Assembly (NCBI GenBank): GCA_963714455.1
Contig: CAVQON010000017.1
Location: 186,001-250,000, forward strand
Direction: 5' to 3'
Source: CAVQGZ01 sp963714455
Lineage (GTDB): Bacteria > Actinomycetota > Actinomycetes > Jiangellales > Jiangellaceae
DNA length: 64,000 nt
Position 1 is the first letter of the stretch; each line of letters starts with the position of its first letter. The notes under the pieces were generated by a model. It was not told the origin of the DNA. It saw only the letters and a program-made list of their open reading frames with translations, and did no database searches. Position numbers and translations under genes: made by a program. Shown here in pieces: positions 57,516-64,000 of this stretch.

Positions 57516-58534
57516 TCGGGCAGGTAGTCGTTGGTGAACGCGGTCGTTCCGTCGACGGGCTCGTCCACGACCTGTGCGGAGGTCAAGAACTCGGCGAAGC
57601 CGGTCCAGGTCTGCTCGTCCTGCTCGCCCCACGCCCCCGACGGCCCGACGAAGAGGGGGGAGTAGTAGGCCACGGACGGGTCGACCAGCGCGGGGTCGAG
57701 CTCGGGAACGGCGTCCGTCAGCGCTGCGGCGGCACCGGCCGGGTCGTCCACCGCCTGCTGGTAGCCGCGGCTGGTCACCGCAAGAAAGTCTCTGACCAGG
57801 TCAGGGTCATCGGCCAGTGTCGACTCCGCCGCCAGGAACAGCGGCGTGTACCAGTTGGGGATGCAGTCGGCCCAGTCGGCGAAGCGGATCTCGTCCACGT
57901 CCACCTCCGCCACCTGCTGGGCCCGCAGGGCGTCCCATCCGGAGAACACCCACGCGGTGTCGAACTGGTCGGCGTCCATGCCGGCCAGGTAGTCGACGTT
58001 GCCGAGCGTGACGAACTCGACCGTGGCGGGGTCGGCGTCGTCGCAGCGCATGAGGGCGGAGATGATCTCGGTCTCCAGCGCCCCGCCGAAGCCGCCGTAG
58101 CGGGTGCCCTCGAGGTCACGGGGTCGGGTGATGTCGTCGTCGGCCAGGCTGAACAGCGACGAGTCGTTGACCGGCAGCACGGTGGCGACCGACACGACGG
58201 GGACGCCGGCAGCCCGGGCGGGCAGCAGCGACTCCGCCTGCGCCATGCCGATGTCGGCGGCACCGGAGGCCACCGCCGTCTCGACCCCGGCGTCGGCCGG
58301 CTCGATCACGGTGAGGTCGATTCCCGCCTCGTCGTACCACCCCTGCTGCTCGGCGGCGTAGATGCCGACGTGGTGGGCGTTGGGTGTCCAGTTGAGCATG
58401 AGCGTGACCGGACGCGACTCGGCGCTCGTGTCGGGCTCCGACGTCGTGGCGCAGGCGGTCGCCGTCAGGGCGAGCGCCATCACGGCGGAAAGCGCGACCC
58501 CGGAGCGGCGGCGGCTGGCGGTGGCAGCGGTCAT
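57512..58534 (-). CDS. thiY: ABC substrate-binding lipoprotein, NMT1/THI5-like (ThiY-like)
   Basis: 340 residues. Signal peptide with lipobox TATAC (Cys28). NMT1/THI5 pattern LNWTPNAHHVGIYAAEQQGWYDEAGIDL, followed by GAADIGMAQAESLLPARAAGVPVV. Such proteins bind the thiamine pyrimidine HMP or its formylamino precursor; the riboswitch upstream of the operon supports this. It is downstream of the permease gene by 55 bp. Confidence 0.92.
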   Translation of the reverse strand: MTAATASRRRSGVALSAVMALALTATACATTSEPDTSAESRPVTLMLNWTPNAHHVGIYAAEQQGWYDEAGIDLTVIEPADAGVETAVASGAADIGMAQAESLLPARAAGVPVVSVATVLPVNDSSLFSLADDDITRPRDLEGTRYGGFGGALETEIISALMRCDDADPATVEFVTLGNVDYLAGMDADQFDTAWVFSGWDALRAQQVAEVDVDEIRFADWADCIPNWYTPLFLAAESTLADDPDLVRDFLAVTSRGYQQAVDDPAGAAAALTDAVPELDPALVDPSVAYYSPLFVGPSGAWGEQDEQTWTGFAEFLTSAQVVDEPVDGTTAFTNDYLPE

Positions 58535-58589
58535 CGGTGGTCTCCTTCGTCGGGCTGTTGGTCGAGCAGTCGCAGGTCGAGGGGTGTTC

Positions 58590-59420
58590 TCACCAGGGTC
58601 GGGTCGCTGCCCGTCGTTGCGCCCGCTCGGCGGCCTGCCAGGGCAAGGCGGCCCGTTCGAGTGCGAAGACGAGGCCGACCAGCGCCACGCTGACGGCGGC
58701 GATCACGAGCACCGCGGCGAACATCTGATCGGTGGCGAACGATGCCCGGGAACGTTCCAGGTAGAGCCCGAGGCCGGACGAGGCGCCGATCCACTCGCCG
58801 ACGACGGCGCCGAACATCGCGTAGGACGCCGCGACCTTCAGGCCGGTGAACAGACTCGGCAGAGCACCGGGGACGAGGACGTGCTCGGCCAGGTCACGAC
58901 GCGAGCCTCCCATCGCGCGCACCAGGTCGACCTGGTCGCGGTCGGCGGCGATGAGCCCGCTCACGGTCGCCACGGCGACCGGGAAGAACGCCACCAGCGC
59001 CACCACGAGCACCCGGGGCATGAGCCCGAAGCCGAACCAGACCACGAAGAGCGGGGCGAGCACCACCATGGGGACGCTCTGCGACACGACCACCAGGGGG
59101 TACAGCGCCGAGCGCAGCACCTGCGAGGCAGCCATGGCGGCGGCAAGGCCCACGCCCACGGCGGAGCCGAGCACCAGTCCGACGGTGGCTGTGATCAACG
59201 TCGACACCGTGTGCCCGCCGATCACCGCGGCGTTGTCGACCAAGGCGGCGAGCACCTCGGAGGGGGCCGGCAGCACGTAGTCGGGGATGTCCAGCACCGC
59301 CACAGCCAGCTCCCAGACGAGCACGAGCCCGCCCAGCAGCACCAGCGGGGGAGCCCAGACCGGCAGTCGTCGGCGCGCGGGCGCCCGGGCCGTGGTGAGC
59401 TCCTGCGTCGTCACGCTCAC
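58590..59420 (-). CDS. thiX: ABC permease, thiamine-precursor uptake (ThiX-like)
   Basis: 276 residues, six membrane helices of the NitT/TauT type (VWAPPLVLLGGLVLVWELAVAVL; STLITATVGLVLGSAVGVGL; PMVVLAPLFVVWFGFG). EAA loop DLVRAMGGSRRDLAEHVLVPGALPSLFTGLKVA. GTG at 59420 overlaps the stop of the thiamine-binding gene (GTGA), so translation is coupled. Confidence 0.92.
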   Translation of the reverse strand: MSVTTQELTTARAPARRRLPVWAPPLVLLGGLVLVWELAVAVLDIPDYVLPAPSEVLAALVDNAAVIGGHTVSTLITATVGLVLGSAVGVGLAAAMAASQVLRSALYPLVVVSQSVPMVVLAPLFVVWFGFGLMPRVLVVALVAFFPVAVATVSGLIAADRDQVDLVRAMGGSRRDLAEHVLVPGALPSLFTGLKVAASYAMFGAVVGEWIGASSGLGLYLERSRASFATDQMFAAVLVIAAVSVALVGLVFALERAALPWQAAERAQRRAATRPW

Positions 59421-59704
59421 CGGTGAGCAGCCACCAGGTCGTCGATGCCGGGCCCGTCCGCGGTGGCGCTGAACGCCTTGATGACCGACACCACGCTGTC
59501 GGCGCCGGCGGCGATCGTCGCCTCGTGCGCCGTGCGCAGCACCGTCCAGACGTCGTCGGCGGGCCCTTCGACGGTGGTGCCCAAGGCGCCCACCTCGTAG
59601 CGCAGCCCGCTGCGCGCGACGACCGCGATCGCCGCCTCGATGTGGGCGTAGGCCGACGTCGGTGCCCCGGCCGGGCTCGGCAGGCACTGGATCTCGGCGA
59701 TCAT
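59417..59704 (-). CDS. Thiamine-binding protein, MTH1187/YkoF-like (DUF77)
   Basis: 95 residues. MIAEIQCLPSP, VEAAIAVVARSGLRYEVGALGTTVEGP-type ferredoxin-like fold and a conserved VVSVIKAFSA strand. The family binds thiamine or hydroxymethylpyrimidine and is usually in TPP-riboswitch operons, as here. Shine-Dalgarno sequence GAGGAGGAG lies 7 nt before the ATG and can be masked by an upstream hairpin. First gene of the operon. Confidence 0.92.
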   Translation of the reverse strand: MIAEIQCLPSPAGAPTSAYAHIEAAIAVVARSGLRYEVGALGTTVEGPADDVWTVLRTAHEATIAAGADSVVSVIKAFSATADGPGIDDLVAAHR

Positions 59705-59710
59705 CGCTGG

Positions 59711-59738
59711 CTCCTCCTCACGTTCGACGGGAGGAGGG
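59711..59738 (-). promoter_or_regulatory. Candidate Shine-Dalgarno-masking hairpin of the thiamine operon
   Basis: In the mRNA CCTCCTC pairs with GAGGAGG (7 bp) and, after one mismatch, CGT pairs with ACG across a CGA loop. The 3' arm is the ribosome-binding site. It follows the TPP aptamer by about 25 nt, so ligand binding could favour this closed form. Confidence 0.55.
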
Positions 59739-59762
59739 CGGTAGCGGCGGGTCCGCGGCGAT

Positions 59763-59846
59763 GACTTCCTGCGCCGGCATGACCCGGATCAGGTTCGAGG
59801 GTCTGTGGTTCCGCCCACACTCTCAGCGCTTGCGCGCTCCCCTGTC
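59763..59846 (-). promoter_or_regulatory. TPP riboswitch (thi box)
   Basis: On the minus strand the aptamer core reads GGGGAGC, CTGAGA, GACCCTCGAACCTGATCCGG, then GTCATGCCGGCGCAGGAA: the conserved TPP-sensing elements in order, with closing bases GAC and GTC at the ends. It sits between the DUF1003 stop and the thiamine-binding gene. The absence of a terminator with U tract, and the hairpin over the ribosome-binding site, suggest translational control. Confidence 0.95.
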
Positions 59847-59855
59847 GATCTCGGC

Positions 59856-60377
59856 TCAGCGTACCCCGTCGGACGCCTCCGCCTCGTCGCCGAACTCCTC
59901 GAGCTCTTCGACGATGTCTTCGGACATCTCGCGCAGCTCCGAGCGGATGAAGTCGCGGGTGGCCATCTCGCCGACGGCCAGGCGCAGCGCGGCGATCTCG
60001 CGGGCCAAGAACTCCATGTCGGCCCGCGACTGCGCGGCCACCTGCCGGTCCTGCTCCAGCGACACCCGGTCGCGGTCGTCCTGCCGGTTCTGCGCCAGCA
60101 GGATCAGCGGGGCCGCGTAGGAGGCCTGCACCGAGAGCACGAGGGTGAGAAAGATGAACGGGAACGGGTCGAACTGGGCGCTTCCGGCGGTCAGGCTGTT
60201 CCAGGCGAGCCAGCCGAGGATGAACACCGTCATGTAGACCAAGAAGCGGCCGGTACCGATGAAGCGGGCGATGCTCTCCGAGGCCTGCCCGAAGGCGTCC
60301 GGGTCTACCGACGGGCGGGCCCCGCGTCGCGGCGCACCGGGAAGGTCGAGGCGGTCACGTTCGGGCATGCGGTCCAT
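59856..60377 (-). CDS. DUF1003 membrane protein
   Basis: 173 residues. Two membrane helices: FLVYMTVFILGWLAWNSLTA and FPFIFLTLVLSVQASYAAPLILLAQ, followed by a charged coiled coil (QNRQDDRDRVSLEQDRQVAAQSRADMEFLAREIAALR) and an acidic tail. This is the DUF1003 architecture. Function unknown; it is usually next to MgtE-N/CBS proteins, as here. ATG 60377 has GGAGG upstream and lies inside the end of the preceding gene (23-bp overlap), indicating translational coupling. Confidence 0.9.
   Translation of the reverse strand: MDRMPERDRLDLPGAPRRGARPSVDPDAFGQASESIARFIGTGRFLVYMTVFILGWLAWNSLTAGSAQFDPFPFIFLTLVLSVQASYAAPLILLAQNRQDDRDRVSLEQDRQVAAQSRADMEFLAREIAALRLAVGEMATRDFIRSELREMSEDIVEELEEFGDEAEASDGVR
59858..59863 (-). 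promoter_or_regulatory. -10 element TACGCT, probable promoter of the TPP-riboswitch operon
   Basis: On the minus strand TACGCT overlaps the DUF1003 stop codon and places a transcript start about 7 nt later, just before the riboswitch. The operon could also be read from upstream genes. Confidence 0.45.
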
Positions 60378-61629
60378 CGGGGGCCTCCACTCGGTCGCGG
60401 TCCGCGCGGCGCCATTCCTCGCCGAGCAGGTGGTCGAGCACGTCGTCCACCGACACCGCGCCGAGCAGGCGTCCGTTGTCGTCGACGATGGGTGCGGCGA
60501 CCAGGTTGTACGTCGCCATGTAGCGGGTGACCTCGTGCAGCGAGGCGTCGACCGACAGCGGCTCGGGGTCGCGGTCAGCGATCGTCGACACCAGCGCCGA
60601 AGGCGGCTCGCGCAGCAGCCGCTGGAAGTGGGCAACCCCGAGGTAGCGCCCCGTCGGCGTCTCCACCGGGTGGCGCGTCACGTAGGCCATCGCCGCCAGG
60701 GCCGGGGTGAGGTCGGGGTTGCGCAGGTGGGCCAGCGCCTCGGCGACGGTGGAGTTGGGCGCCAGGATCACCGGCTCGCTGGTCATGAGGCCGCCAGCGC
60801 TCTCGTCGTCGTAGTTCATCAGCTGGCGCACCGGGTCGGCCTCGTCCGGCTCCATGAGCGACAGCAGCTTCTCTGCGGTCTCCGGCGGGAGCTCGGACAG
60901 AAGGTCGGCCGCGTCGTCCGGACCCATCGCCTCCAGGACGTCGGCCGCGCGCTCGACCTCGAGCCGTCCGATCACGCGGATCTGGTCGGCCTCGTCCAGC
61001 TCTTCGAGGACGTCGGCGAGCCGTTCGTCGTCGAGGGCGGCGATCACCTCGGTGCGGCGCTTGTCCGACAGGTTGGCCAGCACCTCGGCGAGGTCGGGTG
61101 CGCGCATCGTGGACAGGGTGTTGAGCAGGTTCGCCGCGCCCTGCTCGCGGTCGCTGACCGCCCAGCCGCGCACCTGGGCCCAGTCGACGATCTGTGTGTC
61201 GGCGCGGCGGAAGCGGCCACCACCGCGTTGCACGGCGACCTTGCCCAGACGCCAGTCCCGCGAGCGCGTCGGCTCCAGGCCGACGTCGAAGACGACGGCG
61301 GGGTCGTCCGTGCCGAGCACGGTCACCTGCTGGTCGAGCATGTCTTCGAGCACGAGCGTCTCGCCCGGGCGGCGCTCGAAACGCCGCACGTTGATCAAGC
61401 CCGTGGTGATCACCTGCCTCGCCGCGATGCTGGTGACGCGGGTGACCGGCACGAAGATGCGTCGGCGCAGCGCCACCTCGACGACGAACCCGACGACGTG
61501 CGGCGGGCTGCCGTCGGAGTGGAAGCGCACCACGACGTCGCGCACCTTGCCGACGCGGTCGCCGACGGGGTCGAACACGTCGGTGCCGCCTAGTCGCGCG
61601 GCGAACACCAGTCCCGACCTGCTCGTCAT
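60355..61629 (-). CDS. MgtE N-terminal/CBS/PRC-barrel regulatory protein without membrane domain
   Basis: 424 residues. PRC-barrel-like N-terminal domains (about 1-160; DPVGDRVGKVRDVVVRF), an MgtE N-terminal helical superhelix (about 190-290; LAEVLANLSDKRRTEVIAALDDERLADVLEELDEADQ) and two CBS motifs (MTSEPVILAPNSTVAEAL; VAAPIVDDNGRLLGAVSVDDVLDHLL). The transmembrane pore domain of MgtE is absent, so it is not itself a magnesium channel; it is probably a cytosolic Mg2+ or nucleotide sensor. M. tuberculosis Rv1232c is the same family. ATG at 61629 has a -10 hexamer 8 nt upstream. Confidence 0.92.
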   Translation of the reverse strand: MTSRSGLVFAARLGGTDVFDPVGDRVGKVRDVVVRFHSDGSPPHVVGFVVEVALRRRIFVPVTRVTSIAARQVITTGLINVRRFERRPGETLVLEDMLDQQVTVLGTDDPAVVFDVGLEPTRSRDWRLGKVAVQRGGGRFRRADTQIVDWAQVRGWAVSDREQGAANLLNTLSTMRAPDLAEVLANLSDKRRTEVIAALDDERLADVLEELDEADQIRVIGRLEVERAADVLEAMGPDDAADLLSELPPETAEKLLSLMEPDEADPVRQLMNYDDESAGGLMTSEPVILAPNSTVAEALAHLRNPDLTPALAAMAYVTRHPVETPTGRYLGVAHFQRLLREPPSALVSTIADRDPEPLSVDASLHEVTRYMATYNLVAAPIVDDNGRLLGAVSVDDVLDHLLGEEWRRADRDRVEAPDGPHART

Positions 61630-61637
61630 GCTGGCTG

Positions 61638-61643
61638 AGGCTA
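61638..61643 (-). promoter_or_regulatory. -10 element TAGCCT, leaderless promoter of the MgtE-N/CBS gene
   Basis: On the minus strand TAGCCT, 8 nt (CAGCCAGC), then ATG. Confidence 0.5.
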
Positions 61644-61666
61644 CCGGCGGCAGGCGCGTCGCCCGG

Positions 61667-61672
61667 TAGTCT
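61667..61672 (+). promoter_or_regulatory. -10 element TAGTCT, leaderless promoter of the lipoprotein gene
   Basis: TAGTCT, GGCGGGC (7 nt), then GTG at 61680; divergent from the MgtE-N/CBS promoter. Confidence 0.55.
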
Positions 61673-61679
61673 GGCGGGC

Positions 61680-62501
61680 GTGCCTCGCCAGGTGACCACC
61701 ACCACGACGGGCACCGCCGCAACGGTGTGTCTGGCTGTCACGGCCGCACTGGCGCTCGTGCTGACCGGCTGTGGTGGCTCCGCGGACGCCGGTGCGGACG
61801 ACGAGGCGTCGCCAACGGGGCTCACGGCCGCCTCGGCCACCGCCGTCCCCGACGTCGCCGACGCCGTCACCAACAGCGTGGACGAGGTCGACCCGGCGGC
61901 CGCGCTCGGCCAGGCCCTGGCGGCCCTCGAGGCTGCCGTCGGCTACCGCGTGTCCGGGTCGCCGAGTGCCGGCGCACCGCTCGACCTGGCGTTCTCTGCC
62001 GGTGAGCCGGTGGGGCCGGGTCGCTCCGACATCGTCGGGCGAGGCGCGCGCGGCACGCTCACGCAGGACGGGTCGACCTTCGAGGTGCTGGCTGTCGACG
62101 GGGCCGTGTACGTGCGCGGCAACCTCGACTGGCTGGCCGACGAGGTCGCCGAGAGCGCCCGTCGGACACTGGGCGACAAGTGGCTGCTGCTGCCAGAGGA
62201 GCGCGCCCAGAGCCTGGCCACGATCACCGACCCGGACGCCTTCGCCGACGCGGTGCTCACCCCCTCCGGCGCCGTGCAGTCGGTGGGCGTGGCGTCGATC
62301 GAGGACGTGCCGGCGCTGGGCATCCGCTACCTCGACACGGATGCGACCGCATGGATCTCCGGCACCGGCGAGCCGTACCCGCTGCTCGTCGAGCGCCTCG
62401 GAGCCACCGCGACCGACGGCGTCCTGCGCTTCTCCGACGTGGACGAGCCGGTGACGCTCACCGCCCCGGACGTCGACCAGGTCGTCGTGGTCGAGGGGTG
62501 A
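61680..62501 (+). CDS. Lipoprotein, possibly LppX/LprAFG-like
   Basis: 273 residues. Signal peptide with lipobox LTGC (Cys31) and a polar linker. The remainder (ALEAAVGYRVSGSP, GARGTLTQDGSTFEVLAVDGAVYVRGNLDWLADE, GVASIEDVPALGIRYLDTDATAWISG) has alternating beta strands like the mycobacterial LprG/LppX lipid-carrier fold. Family assignment is by pattern only. Ends overlapping the start of the EamA gene. Confidence 0.7.
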   Translation: MPRQVTTTTTGTAATVCLAVTAALALVLTGCGGSADAGADDEASPTGLTAASATAVPDVADAVTNSVDEVDPAAALGQALAALEAAVGYRVSGSPSAGAPLDLAFSAGEPVGPGRSDIVGRGARGTLTQDGSTFEVLAVDGAVYVRGNLDWLADEVAESARRTLGDKWLLLPEERAQSLATITDPDAFADAVLTPSGAVQSVGVASIEDVPALGIRYLDTDATAWISGTGEPYPLLVERLGATATDGVLRFSDVDEPVTLTAPDVDQVVVVEG

Positions 62502-63433
62502 GTGCCCCGGGCACACCGTCCGCGCCGTTGATGCGGGCCCCGACCGGGGCCGACATGCCGCTGCTCGCTCTGGCCGTGGTCGGCATCGGCGCCTCGGCGC
62601 CGCTGATCGCCACGATCGCCGCTCCCGCGCTGGCCATCGCGCTGTGGCGCAACCTCTTCGGCACCGCTGCGTTGCTCCCGTTCGCCTGGGCCGGGGCCCG
62701 GCGTGACCTCGCGACCGTCTGGACCGACCGACGTCTTCGCCGGGTCGTCGTCGCGTCCGGGACGGCGCTGGCCGTGCACTTCGCCACCTGGGTGCCCGCC
62801 GTCACCCTGACCACGGTCGCGGCGGCGACGGCGCTGGGTGCTGTCCAGCCGGTGTGGAACGCGCTGCTCGCGCGCGCCGGCGGGCAGCAGGTGGCCCGAC
62901 GCGCCTGGGTGGGCATCGTGGTGGCGGTGCTGGGCGCCCTGCTCCTCACCGGGCTCGACCTGGGCGGTGACCCCCGGGCCATGCTGGGCAACCTGCTGGC
63001 GCTCGTGGGGGGCATGGCCGCCGCGGTGTACGTCGCGCTGGGCGCCAGGGCACGCGCGCAGGTGAGCACGCTGGCCTACTCGGTCTCGACGTTCGGCGTG
63101 TGCGCGGTGCTGCTGCTCGTGCTGTGCCTGGCCGCCGGAGTCCCGGTGATCGGCTTCAGCGCGCAGACATGGGGCCTGCTGCTCGCGCTCACGGTGCTGG
63201 CCCAGCTCCTCGGCCACACTCTGCTGAACCGGGCGGTCGGCACCGTGGGACCCGTCGTCGTGGCGCTGGTGATCCTGCTGGAGGTGCCGGCAGCCACCGT
63301 GATCGCTGCCTGGTGGCTGGGCCAGGTGCCGCCGCCGGCCGCCCTCCCGGCGGCCGGACTGGTGCTGGTCGGTGTCGCGCTGGTCGTCACGTCGCGCCAG
63401 CCCGTCCACGGGCCCCCGCTTCCGGACGCGTGA
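62498..63433 (+). CDS. EamA/DMT-family transporter
   Basis: 311 residues, about ten membrane helices in two repeats (LALAVVGIGASAPLIATIAAP to LLALVGGMAAAVYVALGARA and the second half to AALPAAGLVLVGVALVV). EamA motifs ALWRNLFGTAALLPFAW and VVVALVILLEVPAATVIAAWWLG are seen. Likely exports amino acids or metabolites; substrate unknown. GTG at 62498 overlaps the lipoprotein stop (GTGA). Confidence 0.88.
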   Translation: MSAPGTPSAPLMRAPTGADMPLLALAVVGIGASAPLIATIAAPALAIALWRNLFGTAALLPFAWAGARRDLATVWTDRRLRRVVVASGTALAVHFATWVPAVTLTTVAAATALGAVQPVWNALLARAGGQQVARRAWVGIVVAVLGALLLTGLDLGGDPRAMLGNLLALVGGMAAAVYVALGARARAQVSTLAYSVSTFGVCAVLLLVLCLAAGVPVIGFSAQTWGLLLALTVLAQLLGHTLLNRAVGTVGPVVVALVILLEVPAATVIAAWWLGQVPPPAALPAAGLVLVGVALVVTSRQPVHGPPLPDA

Positions 63434-63477
63434 GCGATCTCACCGAGGGCACGTGTCTGGCGTGCGGACCGTCTGGC

Positions 63478-63483
63478 TACCCT
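63478..63483 (+). promoter_or_regulatory. -10 element TACCCT upstream of the CoA lyase gene
   Basis: TACCCT, 8 nt (GCGAAGCC), then ATG at 63492. Confidence 0.5.
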
Positions 63484-63491
63484 GCGAAGCC

Positions 63492-64000
63492 ATGACCCCA
63501 GGTGTGACTCCCGGTACCGACACGTCCACTTCCACCCGTCCGCTGCGCGCTCGCCGCTCGTGCCTGGCTGTTCCCGGCTCGAACGTCAAGATGCTCGGCA
63601 AGGCCCAGGGCCTGCCGGCCGACCAGGTGTTCCTCGACCTGGAGGACGCCGTGGCGCCGATCGCCAAGGAGGGCGCGCGCGACAACGTCGTGGCGGCGCT
63701 GAACGAGGGGGACTGGGGCGGCAAGACCCGGGTCGTGCGGGTCAACGACTGGACGACGCACTGGACCTACCGCGACGTGATCGCCATCGTCGAGGGTGCC
63801 GGGTCCAACCTGGACTGCATCATGCTGCCGAAGGTGCAGACGCCTGAGCAGGTTGTGGCGCTCGACCTGCTGCTCACCCAGATCGAGAAGACGAACGGCC
63901 TCGAGACCGGGCGCATCGGCATCGAGGCGCAGATCGAGAACGCCCTCGGCCTGGTCAACATCGACGCGATCGCGCAGGCATCGTCTCGCGTGGAGACGAT
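63492..64000 (+). CDS. CoA ester lyase, HpcH/HpaI (citrate lyase beta / malyl-CoA lyase) family, 5' part
   Basis: First 169 residues; the frame is open at the window end. SCLAVPGSNVKMLGKAQGLPADQVFLDLEDAVAP is the N-terminal CoA/Mg site of the family, followed by VVRVNDWTTHWTYRDV and LDCIMLPKVQTPEQVVALD and IGIEAQIENALGLVNIDAIA. These fit L-malyl-CoA/beta-methylmalyl-CoA lyases of actinobacteria more than true citrate lyase. The missing C terminus would decide. Confidence 0.88.
   Translation, partial: MTPGVTPGTDTSTSTRPLRARRSCLAVPGSNVKMLGKAQGLPADQVFLDLEDAVAPIAKEGARDNVVAALNEGDWGGKTRVVRVNDWTTHWTYRDVIAIVEGAGSNLDCIMLPKVQTPEQVVALDLLLTQIEKTNGLETGRIGIEAQIENALGLVNIDAIAQASSRVET

Noticed and set aside
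55551..57527. 658-residue plus-strand frame opposite mrp and the thiamine ATPase
   Set aside because: Rich in Arg/Gly/His, no domain, antisense to two intact genes.

Overview
This 64 kb window is chromosomal core sequence from a high-GC actinobacterium. Evidence includes the G/C-rich third codon positions, the mycothiol gene mshB, the succinylase lysine genes dapC/dapD/dapE, the actinobacterial glycogen pair glgA(glgM)/glgC, a SigE-type sigma factor, and small actinobacterial families (DUF3117, DUF1707, DUF4245, DUF3 letter-type membrane proteins). From memory of Mycobacterium tuberculosis H37Rv, the order is a condensed version of roughly Rv1084 to Rv1234: DUF255 protein, hemolysin III, short prenyl synthase, PhoH2, fumarase, xseB/xseA, ispH, YchF, pterin dehydratase, MutT, TypA, oligopeptide-binding lipoprotein, mshB, fdxC, dapC, dapD, dapE, LOG, folP2, tag, DUF3117, glgA, glgC, O-methyltransferase, sigE, htrA, tatB, mrp, MgtE-N/CBS protein. 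Genus cannot be fixed from this alone. No tRNA, rRNA, CRISPR array, insertion sequence or prophage was seen.

Layout. 1-12 kb: ferredoxin reductase (partial), DUF255, phosphoglucomutase, hemolysin III, prenyl transferase, PhoH, class II fumarase, a methyltransferase, class I fumarase. 12-22 kb: AbiEi/DUF559 protein, ABC-2 exporter, DUF1707, sugar kinase, DUF4245, exonuclease VII, IspH, RmuC, YchF. 22-29.5 kb: an unusual stress-domain/M23 peptidase fusion, a formate/nitrite channel, ArfB, pterin dehydratase, a Nudix-kinase fusion, TypA. 29.7-36 kb: an oligopeptide ABC operon in which both permease genes are frameshifted. 36-49 kb: S9 peptidase, mycothiol deacetylase, VanW, ferredoxin, lysine-pathway genes, cell-wall genes, LOG, FolP2-like protein, Tag. 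49.5-56.7 kb: DUF3117, glycogen genes, O-methyltransferase, sigE-htrA-tatB (no anti-sigma gene between them), Mrp. 56.7-60 kb: a thiamine-precursor ABC operon behind a clear TPP riboswitch. 60-64 kb: DUF1003, MgtE-N/CBS protein, a lipoprotein, an EamA transporter and the start of a malyl-CoA-lyase-type gene.

Regulatory grammar. Many genes have a TANNNT hexamer 6 to 9 nt before an ATG/GTG with no Shine-Dalgarno sequence, the pattern expected of leaderless actinobacterial mRNAs. This pattern was used to settle several start codons. The most unusual items are the stress-domain/LytM membrane fusion, the Nudix-aminoglycoside-kinase-fold fusion, overlapping leaderless promoters between glgA and glgC, a 46-bp palindrome before typA, an inverted-repeat cluster after the peptide operon, two probable non-standard start codons (CTG in dapC, ATC in the O-methyltransferase), and the double frameshift in the peptide transporter.
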